DNA from: Lentimicrobiaceae bacterium
GTDB taxonomy: Bacteria > Bacteroidota > Bacteroidia > Bacteroidales > JALOCA01
Length of the DNA: 64,000 bases
Direction of reading: 5' to 3'
Assembly (NCBI GenBank): GCA_023227965.1
Contig: JALOCA010000002.1
Location: forward strand, 62,001 to 126,000
In this document: positions 44,397 through 53,178 of the stretch, piece by piece
Position numbering within the stretch: the stretch's first letter is position 1
How the letters are laid out: each line of letters begins with the position of its first letter
Translations under genes and position numbers: made by a program
Notes under the pieces: model-generated
Database searches by the model: none
What the model saw: the letters and a program-made list of their open reading frames with translations, nothing else
What the model was told of the DNA's origin: nothing

Positions 44397-45894
44397 TGCA
44401 AAGATACGACGTAGTGATAGTAGGCAGCGGGCTTGGAGGCTTACTTTGCGCATATATCCTTGGTAAAGAAGGAATGAATGTTTGTGTTTTAGAAAAAAAT
44501 AAACAATTTGGAGGCTGCTTGCAAACATTTACCCGAGACGGTTGTGTGTTCGATACTGGTGTACATTATATCGGAAGTCTCGAACCAGGGCAAATACTTC
44601 ACCGGTATTTTTCATACTTCGGATTGATGGATAAACTCAATATCAGAAAACTTGATGAAGATGGTTTCGACCATGTGTGTTTTGGCAACGATGGTAGCGA
44701 ATATCCTTTAGCCATGGGCTATCATCATTTTATTGAAACCCTCCACCGGTATTTCCCTGACGAAAAGAAAGCATTAAGAACTTATGTAAGCAGACTAAAA
44801 CATCTTGCCCGTTCATTTCCCCTGAATAACCTGAGAGAAGGGAAAAGCCTACTTTCGGAAGCTGATTTTTTTAAAGATAACACTCGTAATTTTTTACAAT
44901 CTATTACACAAAATACCCGATTGCAGAATATTCTTGCTGGCACGGGCTTCCTTTACGGTGGTGTAGGCGAAAAATCACCATTGTATGTGCATGCACTGAT
45001 AAACAATTCTTTTATCGAAAGTTCGTGGAGAACCGTGGATGGAAGTTCGCAAATGGCGCGACTGCTTATCGGAGGAATTACCAGCATGGGAGGAACCGTG
45101 CGAAATTCTGCCGAAGTAGTAAAATTAGTTAGCAATAACGAAGGCATAACCCAAGCAGTATTATCAGATGGAGAACAAATAGCCGCTTCGAATTTTATCT
45201 CGAACATTCATCCTTCGGTAACCCTTAAAATGCTGAATACTAAATTTATCAGGAAGGCATATAGTGAACGCATTGATTCACTCGAAAATACTGCTTCGGC
45301 TTTTATTATTTATGTCTGCCTAAAAAAGGACACGTTCCCCAAACTTGGTTACAACGTATATTATTACAACCACGAAAACGTGTGGGATGCCGTTGCCTAC
45401 AACCCCACGTTATGGCCCGAAAGTTATGTACTGCTACTCCCGAAAATTCAATAGACGATAAATATGCATCTTCAGCCATAATAATGTCTTATATGCAATA
45501 TTCTGAAGTAAAACAATGGGAAAGCACCACGGTAGGCAACAGGGGCGAAAGTTACCTTGAGTTCAAAAAAAATAAAGCAGAATTACTGCTCGACCTTGTT
45601 GAAAAAAAATTTCCTGGTTTCAAAAGATGCATCAGCAGTTATACAACATCTTCACCTCTGACTATCCGCGATTACACCGGTTCGAAGGAAGGCTCTATGT
45701 TTGGAATTTTACGAAACTGCAACGACCCATTTCGAAACATGATATTTGCCAAAACAAAAGTTCCTAACCTATATTTCACTGGGCAGAATATTGTTTTGCA
45801 CGGTATTCTGGGGGTTACAATAGGTGCTGTAGCTACCTGTGGCGAAATGGTAGGGATTAACCATCTGATAAGCAAAATAAATAATGAGGGATGA
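44396..45894 (+). pseudogene. FAD-dependent phytoene-desaturase-like oxidoreductase, frameshifted
   Basis: The first frame (44396-45454, 352 codons) opens with the FAD motif VVIVGSGLGGLLCAYILGK and continues through the CrtI/CrtO/retinol-saturase-like fold to ESYVLL, then ends at a TAG. The remaining conserved C-terminus (TPENSIDDKYASS, ITDY-type region and NLYFTGQNIVLHGILGV, the terminal FAD-contact motif) continues in another frame to a stop at 45894. The switch lies near 45430-45440, where one missing base would join ESYVLL to TPENSIDD. Repaired, the protein would be about 499 residues, normal for the family. It is either a real recent mutation or a sequence/assembly error; everything else looks intact. 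It overlaps both neighbours by 1-4 bases. Confidence 0.85.
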
Positions 45895-47585
45895 TGAAAC
45901 GCAAATTGAAAAAAATATTTTTCTATACACTGATAGTTTTTACTTCAATGATATTAATAATTTTTATTTGTGAAAAATGGGTTTGGCGGCTCTCTCCTCC
46001 CGAAGTGAAGGATTTTTCTGCCCTGCAAAGGGAAAGAACAACTGTTTCCCCTGATTTTTATGTACTTGGAAATAGTTGGCTCAGAAAGAATTCCGTAGGA
46101 TTATGGGAAATGTATGTCGAAGGCGATCCCTTTACTATGGGTGTAATAAACGGGAAACTAACGAAGGAACTTATCAATTATCAGGAAAATGTTTTTGTTA
46201 ACCAGATACAAACTCTTATTCCTTCAAAATTTTATCAGAAATTTCTCAATGTATTTGTCAGTTTTTTTAACCGTAAACTCGATTCCCATATCCCCAAAGA
46301 ATATCTGACTGAAATTTACGGGATTTCCTTCTCGGCTTCACATGCGTACGACCGTTATGGAAGTCCCTACCATCGCATATTAAATTACCATGCCGCACAC
46401 GACATGGGACATGCCCTGCAGAATCTACACATGGTTGGCTGCACTTCCTTTTCGGTATGGAACGATAAATCGGAAAACGGCAACCTGTTAATTGGAAGAA
46501 ATTTCGATTTCTACTTCGGCGACGATTTTTCCAAAAATAAAATCATAGGTTTCTACAACCCTTCAAAGGGTTACAAATTTATGACGGTAGCATGGGGCGG
46601 TATGGCAGGAGCCGTATCAGGAATGAACGATCAGGGACTTACCGTTACCATGAATGCTGCCAATTCGGATGTCCCCTTAGGAGCAAAAACGCCTATAACA
46701 TTGGTTACCCGTGAAATATTACAATATGCTGCCAATATCGAACAAGCTTATGCCATCGCCTGTAAACGGGAAACCTTTGTTTCGGAATCGTTGATGATAG
46801 GCTCGGCTGCCGATAACAAAACGGTCATTATTGAGAAAGATCCGAAGCAAACAGGTTTGTTCGAAACAAACACCAATTATATTGTTTGCACTAACCATTT
46901 CCAGGACAAAATTACCGGTAGCAGTCCAAAAAATCGCAAATTTATGCGGCAAAGTTCTACAGTATACCGTTACAGACGTGTGGAAGAACTATTGCAACGA
47001 AAAAGCCGCCTTTCTGTTACCGATTTTGCAACCCTGCTTCGTAACAGGAACGGCATGCACGACAAACCAATAGGAATGGGAAACGAAAAAGCAATTAATC
47101 AACTGATTGCTCACCATTCAATCATTTTTGAACCGGCAAAACTTAGGGTTTGGGTTTCCTCCAATCCCTGGCAGTTAGGAAAATACATCTGCTACGACCT
47201 GAGTAAAATTTTCACTGAACGCAGGGGAATGAAACAAAACAGGGAAGTTTGTGAAAAATCTTTTAATATCCCTGAAGACCCATTTTTGCAATCGGAAGAC
47301 TATAAAAATTTTGTATTTTACAAGAAAACATTGACTGATATTACAAATTATATATATTTTGGTACCGGAAAAGAGCCGATAACTTTGGACTTGCAAAAGT
47401 TTGAAAAATCGAATCCGTACTATTTTCAAACGTATGCAACCCTTGCCGATTATTATTTCAAAAAGAAGATGTATACCTCTGCCTACAGGTACTGTACCCT
47501 TGCATTGGTTTGTGAAATTCCTGCCATTAGCGAACGAACGAAAATCAAAAATACTGCCCTTGCTTGTTTAAAGAAATTCAGGTAA
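45891..47585 (+). CDS. C45-type autoproteolytic acyltransferase/hydrolase
   Basis: This 564-residue protein has an N-terminal membrane anchor or signal (FFYTLIVFTSMILIIFICE). The core resembles the acyl-CoA:6-aminopenicillanate acyltransferase/acid-ceramidase-like Ntn hydrolases: HMVGCTSFSVWND carries the expected nucleophile Cys184, followed by NGNLLIGRNFDFYFGDDF, VAWGGMAGAVSGMNDQGLTVT and NYIVCTNHF. By family precedent the chain is cut before Cys184, making the Cys the new N-terminus. These enzymes form or break amide bonds with fatty acids. The C-terminal ~130 residues are helical and could be TPR-like. Its start overlaps the upstream gene by four bases (an ATG follows directly at 45894 too). 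Confidence 0.82.
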   Translation: MMKRKLKKIFFYTLIVFTSMILIIFICEKWVWRLSPPEVKDFSALQRERTTVSPDFYVLGNSWLRKNSVGLWEMYVEGDPFTMGVINGKLTKELINYQENVFVNQIQTLIPSKFYQKFLNVFVSFFNRKLDSHIPKEYLTEIYGISFSASHAYDRYGSPYHRILNYHAAHDMGHALQNLHMVGCTSFSVWNDKSENGNLLIGRNFDFYFGDDFSKNKIIGFYNPSKGYKFMTVAWGGMAGAVSGMNDQGLTVTMNAANSDVPLGAKTPITLVTREILQYAANIEQAYAIACKRETFVSESLMIGSAADNKTVIIEKDPKQTGLFETNTNYIVCTNHFQDKITGSSPKNRKFMRQSSTVYRYRRVEELLQRKSRLSVTDFATLLRNRNGMHDKPIGMGNEKAINQLIAHHSIIFEPAKLRVWVSSNPWQLGKYICYDLSKIFTERRGMKQNREVCEKSFNIPEDPFLQSEDYKNFVFYKKTLTDITNYIYFGTGKEPITLDLQKFEKSNPYYFQTYATLADYYFKKKMYTSAYRYCTLALVCEIPAISERTKIKNTALACLKKFR

Positions 47586-47620
47586 TACGCATCAGAAAAC
47601 CGGAAAAGAAAATTAAGACT

Positions 47621-48892
47621 ATGAAAATAAAACTGATTTATCCCAAGTGGACAAAACTGGAAGGACAAACCCATTTTAACCTGCCTCCGCACGGTCCCGT
47701 GGTTTTTGCTGCTACGCTTCCTGATTATGTAGAGATAGAATTTACCGATGAAAATGTTGAGCCCCTTACAATCACCGACGACTGCGACCTGGTGGCAATC
47801 TCCATGATGCTTACCACCCAGATAAAACGGGGTTGGGAAATTGCCGAAACCTATCATAGCTTAGGCAAAAAAGTGATTTTCGGAGGTATTTCTACCATGC
47901 TGCACGCAGAAGAAACCCTGCAACATGCCGATTCTGTTTTTCTTGGCGAAAGCGAAGGTAGAATGGAACAGGTACTCGACGATTTCAGAAAAAATCGCCT
48001 GCAAAAAGTGTATAACTTCATGAACAACCGCCCTGACATAGCCCTTGTAGGACCTGCCCGCCGCGACATTCTTAAAAGCGAACTTTATTACCATAAAGGA
48101 GTGCAAATGGTAGATTTGTTCCACGCTTCGCGGGGATGTCGTTTCAGTTGCTACCCGTGTGCCGTTACCTATCTCGGCGGAAGAGAATTTCGCCCGAGAC
48201 CTCTGGACAAAGTGATAGAGGAGCTTGAAACCATACAAAACAACCGGCTTTTTATAGTAGATAACTCACTGGCACAGGATACTCAATGGGAAAAAGACCT
48301 TTTCAGAGAGATGATCCCCCTGAAAAAGAAATGGTGCAGCCATACTATAGAAGATAAACCCGAAGTGCTTAATCTTGCTGCACAGGCAGGCGCCTGGTAT
48401 GTGTACCAGGCAGTGTTCGACACCTCCGACTATATCAAAGACCGTATTAAAATGTACCACGACTATGGCATAGGCGTAGAGGGTACTATTTTATTAGGAC
48501 TCGACAACCAGACGGAAGACGACATTCTACGCCTTATTGACTTCCTGCTCGAAATTGACCTCGATCTTGCCGAATTTACCGTGATGACTCCTTTTCCCCA
48601 TACCAAAGCCTGGGATGATATGATTCGTGAAAAACGGATTTTTAATTTCGACTGGAACGACTATAATGCCGGCAAAGTGGTATTTCAGCCCAAACACATG
48701 AGCCCTGAACGGCTGCAGGAACTTTTTTACCTTGCCTGGGATACCTTTTACAAAGATGAATCACAAGCCCAGAAAATGTTCAAACTCTTCCGGAAAGTGA
48801 TAGAAAAAGAAATCGAAGACGGAACCTATCGCTCACGCCGCCAGGATTTGGCAGATATCAGTTTCGGGAAAAAAGTTACCAGGGGAAGTTAA
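47621..48892 (+). CDS. B12-binding-domain radical SAM protein
   Basis: This 423-residue enzyme has an N-terminal cobalamin-binding-like Rossmann domain (residues about 1-140: KLIYPKW, DCDLVAISMMLTTQIKRGWE, KKVIFGGISTMLHAEE, FLGESEGRMEQVL) and a radical SAM domain with the cluster motif CRFSCYPC (Cys173, Cys177, Cys180). Members methylate unreactive carbons, contract rings or modify lipids. The usual DxHxxG base-off motif is not evident, so cobalamin use is uncertain. I start at 47621, after the stop of the C45 gene at 47585; the longer frame would overlap it. Substrate unknown, probably the product of this locus. Confidence 0.88.
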   Translation: MKIKLIYPKWTKLEGQTHFNLPPHGPVVFAATLPDYVEIEFTDENVEPLTITDDCDLVAISMMLTTQIKRGWEIAETYHSLGKKVIFGGISTMLHAEETLQHADSVFLGESEGRMEQVLDDFRKNRLQKVYNFMNNRPDIALVGPARRDILKSELYYHKGVQMVDLFHASRGCRFSCYPCAVTYLGGREFRPRPLDKVIEELETIQNNRLFIVDNSLAQDTQWEKDLFREMIPLKKKWCSHTIEDKPEVLNLAAQAGAWYVYQAVFDTSDYIKDRIKMYHDYGIGVEGTILLGLDNQTEDDILRLIDFLLEIDLDLAEFTVMTPFPHTKAWDDMIREKRIFNFDWNDYNAGKVVFQPKHMSPERLQELFYLAWDTFYKDESQAQKMFKLFRKVIEKEIEDGTYRSRRQDLADISFGKKVTRGS

Positions 48893-48926
48893 TCATTAAC
48901 GTTTAATCAGCATTTTATCATTTTGC

Positions 48927-49304
48927 ATGAAAGAAAAAAATAATTTAACCGATAGTATTTATCGTTTCAAAGGCGAATGGGACATGGACTCGCAATGCGG
49001 TTTAAAAATTCACAGGGCAAAAAACGGCATGACCATAGTTATAGCCACCGACTTGTACAACGAAAATCCGGGTACTTCCGTTACCCGTTGGAATGCCCCC
49101 TTAGCTACAGCCATTGCCGCCGAATACCAGATCCCCCACAATAAACTGTATTTTATTGAGCATACTCCCGACCGTGGCTCGAAGCTTACTTTTTACACTG
49201 AAACTTTTTACCATGTTTCTTTCCTTTCCGACGGCGAAAAACTTGTAGATCCCAACTGGGAAAAGCTTACCCGTGAAGAAGTGGAAACAATGTTGTCTTC
49301 CTGA
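48927..49304 (+). CDS. 125-residue protein of unknown function in the biosynthetic locus
   Basis: This is a small soluble protein without signal peptide or membrane helix. Noticeable blocks are DSIYRFKGEWDMDSQCGLKI, IVIATDLYNENPGTSVTRWN, IAAEYQIPHNKLYFIEHTPD and SKLTFYTETFYHVSF. The alternation suggests an alpha/beta fold. I do not recognise a family. It lies 34 bases after the radical SAM gene and eight before the methyltransferase gene, so it is firmly part of the operon. Confidence 0.7.
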   Translation: MKEKNNLTDSIYRFKGEWDMDSQCGLKIHRAKNGMTIVIATDLYNENPGTSVTRWNAPLATAIAAEYQIPHNKLYFIEHTPDRGSKLTFYTETFYHVSFLSDGEKLVDPNWEKLTREEVETMLSS

Positions 49305-49312
49305 AAAAACAC

Positions 49313-50422
49313 ATGAAAACTTTTACCCAGTTTCTGCCCCCTGCATGGACAATGCAGGTATTACAATGGTTTCGCAATGGTTTATACAAGTTGCGGATGC
49401 ACATGGTTCCCGGAGGAATTGCCCTATTTGAAATCGTTCACGATTTTTGGTATGCCAGGGCGTTGGGCGTTGCCGCCGAATTGGACATTGCAGGCTTACT
49501 GAAAGAAAAACCCCTGCACATTGACCAACTGGCTGCGCTTACGCAAACCCATTCGCCTTCGCTGTACCGCCTTATGCGCACGCTGGCAAGCCGGGGCGTT
49601 TTCCGCGAAACTGAGAAAAATGTTTTTCACCTTACCTTTCTTGCCAGGGCATTGCTCGACAAGGAAGATGGCATGAAGTACCTGATACAAAGCCATACCA
49701 GTGTTACACAATTGCAAAATTTCGGCGAACTGCTCCATTGCGTACGTACAGGCGAAAATGCTTATGTAAAAAGATTCAATACCCATGCTTTCGATTTCAT
49801 GACTGCCAATCCTGCCGAGGCGGCGGTTTTTAATAAAGGCATGAGCAATGCTTCGCGGTTGTTTGCCAAAGCCCTACTTTCGGCTTACAGTTTCAGAAAT
49901 TTTAAAAAGATAGTGGACATCGGAGGCGGAAACGGAGTATTGCTTTCTTCCATACTTTCACGATACCCCTCGGCAACAGGCATACTTTTTGACCTGCCAC
50001 ACGTTATCGAAAACGTTGACACTTCGCTACACGATGGGGATACAATATCTTTGCGTTTGCAATTGTCGGTGGGAGATTTTTTTGAAAATGTACCCTCCGG
50101 TGCCGATTTGTACATTTTGAAAAATGTGCTTCACGACTGGGACGACAGCCATTGCATTTTACTATTGAGTAAAATCTGTTCGGTTATCGAAAATGGGAGT
50201 CGCCTGCTGGTTATCGAAAGCATTATTCCGGAAGGAAATACTCCTTCGTTTGGGAAAATGATGGATTTGCTGATGCTTACAGGTACGCAGGGCGGCAGGG
50301 AACGTACGCTTGCCGAATACAAAAAGTTATTTGCCGAAGCTCAACTGCACTGCCGACGTGTGGTGCATACCGTAGCTCCTTTTTCGGTAATGGAAGCAAT
50401 AAAAAAGGAAATGCCAGGGTAA
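49313..50422 (+). CDS. O-methyltransferase (plant-type/family 2)
   Basis: This is a 369-residue SAM-dependent methyltransferase. The N-terminal dimerisation helix-turn-helix domain (ALGVAAELDIAGLLKEKP, LYRLMRTLASRGVF) precedes the catalytic domain with the SAM motif VDIGGGNGVLLSSIL, the acidic FDLPHVIE, GDFFENVPSGADLYILKNVLHDWDD with the catalytic His, and LLVIESIIPEG. Members methylate hydroxyl groups of aromatic or polyketide-like compounds. It is the last gene of the plus-strand cluster. No terminator is obvious after it. Confidence 0.92.
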   Translation: MKTFTQFLPPAWTMQVLQWFRNGLYKLRMHMVPGGIALFEIVHDFWYARALGVAAELDIAGLLKEKPLHIDQLAALTQTHSPSLYRLMRTLASRGVFRETEKNVFHLTFLARALLDKEDGMKYLIQSHTSVTQLQNFGELLHCVRTGENAYVKRFNTHAFDFMTANPAEAAVFNKGMSNASRLFAKALLSAYSFRNFKKIVDIGGGNGVLLSSILSRYPSATGILFDLPHVIENVDTSLHDGDTISLRLQLSVGDFFENVPSGADLYILKNVLHDWDDSHCILLLSKICSVIENGSRLLVIESIIPEGNTPSFGKMMDLLMLTGTQGGRERTLAEYKKLFAEAQLHCRRVVHTVAPFSVMEAIKKEMPG

Positions 50423-50580
50423 GTATTATTGTATTGGTTTCCGTTAATAAACGCTCTTTAATCATAATGATACCAAAGGCATCTGTGGTTTCAGATACCT
50501 GTATGGCGGTGCCAAGGTCGTTGCAAGGCAAAAGTTTATACAAAGTATTGTCATAGTGTTGTTTATAACGATAAATTTGT

Positions 50581-50588
50581 TATATTTG
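50581..50588 (+). promoter_or_regulatory. Promoter-like element facing the 3' end of deoD
   Basis: TATATTTG fits TAnnTTTG, with a TTG at 50559-50561 at 19-base spacing. Transcription from it would run into deoD in antisense; no plus-strand gene follows. It could make a short antisense RNA or be a chance match. Confidence 0.3.
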
Positions 50589-50606
50589 CAGTACTTTGAG
50601 GGATGG

Positions 50607-51311
50607 CTATGCTAATTCCAGTGCTATTTTCATCATCCCGGTGAAAGCCGTTTGACGTTCCTGGGCGCTGGTGCGTTCACCGGTAAAAAGATTATCACTT
50701 ACGGTGAGCAAGGCAAGTGCCTGTACACCAAAGCGTGCAGCGAGGGTATACAAGGCGGCGGCTTCCATTTCCACTGCCAGAACACCATGTTTTCTCCATA
50801 AAAAATATGGGTCGTTAATGTGTTCATCAAAATAAAAGAAATCCGATGAAAGGATATTACCCACATGATAAGGCAAATCCAATTCTTCGGAAAGGGCTTT
50901 GGCTTTCTGTAACAAATTAAAATCAGCAATAGCTGCAAAATCCATACCACCAAACCGCAATTTGTTAACATTGGAATCGGTGCAGGCTCCCATTGCTATT
51001 ACGAGTTCCTTTACCTTAATATGTTCCTGCAAACTACCACAGGTACCTATCCTGATTAGTTTTTTTACCTGGTAATCGTTAATGAGTTCGTTTACATAAA
51101 TAGAAATGGAAGGAATACCCATACCGGTTCCCTGTACCGATATAGTTTTGTTGTTGTACTCGCCCGTATAACCGAGCATTCCCCTTACATTATTGTAACA
51201 ACGTGGATTTTCTAAAAAATTTTCGGCTATAAATTTTGCACGTAGCGGATCGCCGGGAAGGAGAACGGTTTTGGCTATTTCGCCGACAGGGGCTTCGATA
51301 TGTATGCTCAT
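50607..51311 (-). CDS. deoD: Purine-nucleoside phosphorylase
   Basis: This 234-residue hexameric-type PNP splits purine nucleosides with phosphate to base and ribose-1-phosphate for salvage. Family features are the start HIEAPVGEIAKTVLLPGDPLRAK, RGMLGYTGEYNNKTISVQGTG, IRIGTCGSLQEHIKVKELVI, and AVEMEAAALYTLAARFG with the nucleoside-binding Met-Glu. The catalytic Asp region is LTVSDNLFTGE. It lies two bases downstream of purA, so the two purine genes are cotranscribed. Confidence 0.95.
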   Translation of the reverse strand: MSIHIEAPVGEIAKTVLLPGDPLRAKFIAENFLENPRCYNNVRGMLGYTGEYNNKTISVQGTGMGIPSISIYVNELINDYQVKKLIRIGTCGSLQEHIKVKELVIAMGACTDSNVNKLRFGGMDFAAIADFNLLQKAKALSEELDLPYHVGNILSSDFFYFDEHINDPYFLWRKHGVLAVEMEAAALYTLAARFGVQALALLTVSDNLFTGERTSAQERQTAFTGMMKIALELA

Positions 51312-51313
51312 GA

Positions 51314-52624
51314 TTATTGTTTTATTATATGCATTTTACGTTCAAGTATCTGCTTCCGCCCGGGACCCGTGGAAATCATTTCAAAATGAATACCCGTTTC
51401 TTTTTCAAGAAATGCGATGTAATCTTTTGCAGCCCCAGGTAATTGGTTAAAAGTTTCTGCTTTTTGCAGGTTTTCCATCCAGCCCTGCATTTCGGTATAA
51501 ACGGGATGCAGAAGTTGACCAAGTATATCAGAAGGTAGATAATGTATTTTTTCAGTTTTCGATTCGTAATGGGTACAAATATTTATCTTATCGAAGGTAT
51601 CAAGGACATCGGCTTTGGTAAGGATAAGATCAGTAACACCGTTAAGCATTATTGCATAGCGCAGTGCAGGCAGGTCAAGCCATCCGCACCTGCGTGGGCG
51701 ACCAGTGGTAGAGCCGAATTCCTTACCGAGGTTCCGCAATTTTTCTCCGGTTTCATCTTCCAGTTCGGTGGGGAAAGGTCCACTTCCAACACGGGTGCAG
51801 TAGGCTTTTACGATTCCGTAAACCCGGCTTATCTTGTGGGGAGCAACACCCAGCCCGGTACAAGCTCCGGCTGTAATTGTATTACTGGATGTTACAAAGG
51901 GATAAGAACCAAAGTCCACGTCGAGTAATGTTCCCTGAGCACCTTCGGCAAGCACTTTTTTCCCTTTGGCTATTTCGGCATTGATAAAAATTTCGCCTTC
52001 CACAAAATGGAAGAACTTCAACTTTTCGAGCGAGGCTAACCATTTTTCTTCATACTCAGCAAACGACATTCCATTAAGTTGAAAATCTGTATATGAAAAA
52101 TGATAGAGTTGGGAAACCAACGATAAATGGTAATTTTTCAGTTCGTTATATTTTTCCCGGAAGTCGGTTCTGAAAATTTCACAAATTCTCAATCCGGAAC
52201 GTGCGGTCTTGTCGGTATAAGTCGGTCCAATTCCTTTCAAAGTAGAACCAATTTTTGCACTTCCCTTTAGTGATTCGCTGGCAACATCAAGCAGACGATG
52301 TGTGGGCAAAATCAAATGAGCACGATTGGATATCAGCAGATTTTTCTTGGGGTCGGCTTTTTTTTGTTGTAAATCTTCAATTTCCTTAACAAGGAGGAAA
52401 GGGTCAATAATCACTCCGTTGCCAATCAGGTTCACTATTTCCGGGTGAAATATTCCTGACGGAATTGTATGTAAAATTTGTTTCTCTCCCTCTATTTCAA
52501 TGGTATGCCCTGCATTAGGTCCTCCCTGAAAACGAGCGACAATGTCATATCGGGGGCTGATGACATCCACAATTTTTCCTTTGCCTTCGTCTCCCCATTG
52601 TAATCCTAACAGTACATCTATCAT
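51314..52624 (-). CDS. purA: Adenylosuccinate synthetase
   Basis: This 436-residue enzyme performs the first step from IMP to AMP (GTP- and aspartate-dependent). The N-terminal phosphate loop GLQWGDEGKGKIVDVI, NAGHTIEIEG, GIGPTYTDKTARSGLRI and EGAQGTLLDVDFGSYPFVTSS are all family motifs. The C-terminal part is slightly divergent around TGPGRKQIL. It lies five bases after the Fur-family gene on the same strand; the order Fur-purA is seen in other Bacteroidales. Confidence 0.96.
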   Translation of the reverse strand: MIDVLLGLQWGDEGKGKIVDVISPRYDIVARFQGGPNAGHTIEIEGEKQILHTIPSGIFHPEIVNLIGNGVIIDPFLLVKEIEDLQQKKADPKKNLLISNRAHLILPTHRLLDVASESLKGSAKIGSTLKGIGPTYTDKTARSGLRICEIFRTDFREKYNELKNYHLSLVSQLYHFSYTDFQLNGMSFAEYEEKWLASLEKLKFFHFVEGEIFINAEIAKGKKVLAEGAQGTLLDVDFGSYPFVTSSNTITAGACTGLGVAPHKISRVYGIVKAYCTRVGSGPFPTELEDETGEKLRNLGKEFGSTTGRPRRCGWLDLPALRYAIMLNGVTDLILTKADVLDTFDKINICTHYESKTEKIHYLPSDILGQLLHPVYTEMQGWMENLQKAETFNQLPGAAKDYIAFLEKETGIHFEMISTGPGRKQILERKMHIIKQ

Positions 52625-52629
52625 TTTGG

Positions 52630-53103
52630 TTATTTCTTTTCGGTCAAAATCTCTTCTTTTTTTTCATTACATGTTCCGTAAAAAGTGAGAGAGTGATGTG
52701 TTATATTCATATTGAACATTTTACTTACCGACTCCTGGATTTCCTGAATACGGGGATCGCAAAATTCGAGTAATTTACCAGTGTCGAGGCATAAAATATG
52801 ATCATGTTGGCTGAATTTATAGGAACGTTCAAATTGGGAGCCACTATGCCCAAACTGGTGTTTGATAACTAATTTACAATTGAGTAGCAGTTCGATGGTA
52901 TTGTATAGTGTTGCCCTGCTAACCATATATTTGCTGTTTTTCATCCGGATGTACAGGGTTTCTATGTCGAAATGTCCATCGGTTGAATAAATTTCTTTGA
53001 GTATGGTAAAACGTTCGGGGGTTTTGCGATGTCCATGTTGAGTAAGGTATTCTGTAAAAAGTTTTTTTACAGCTTCAAAAGTCATTTTATCGGTCGGTTT
53101 CAT
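52630..53103 (-). CDS. Fur-family transcriptional regulator
   Basis: This 157-residue metal-responsive repressor family member has a winged-helix domain in residues about 10-90 (HRKTPERFTILKEIYSTDGHFDIETLYIRMK, quoted here in part as RFTILKEIY and GHFDIETLY; SRATLYNTIELLLNCKLV). The dimerisation domain has HDHILCLDTGKLLEF, but the CxxC zinc motifs of classical Fur are not visible: the first has a single Cys (ILCLDTG). It may sense peroxide, metal or nothing at all. It sits just upstream of purA, which is an unusual regulatory neighbour outside Bacteroidota. Confidence 0.9.
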   Translation of the reverse strand: MKPTDKMTFEAVKKLFTEYLTQHGHRKTPERFTILKEIYSTDGHFDIETLYIRMKNSKYMVSRATLYNTIELLLNCKLVIKHQFGHSGSQFERSYKFSQHDHILCLDTGKLLEFCDPRIQEIQESVSKMFNMNITHHSLTFYGTCNEKKEEILTEKK

Positions 53104-53178
53104 CCTTTGAAAATTTGGATAAAAGTAAAAATAATTTTGTTTATTTGGTATAAATAAAAATAATTTGTCCTTTTATAT

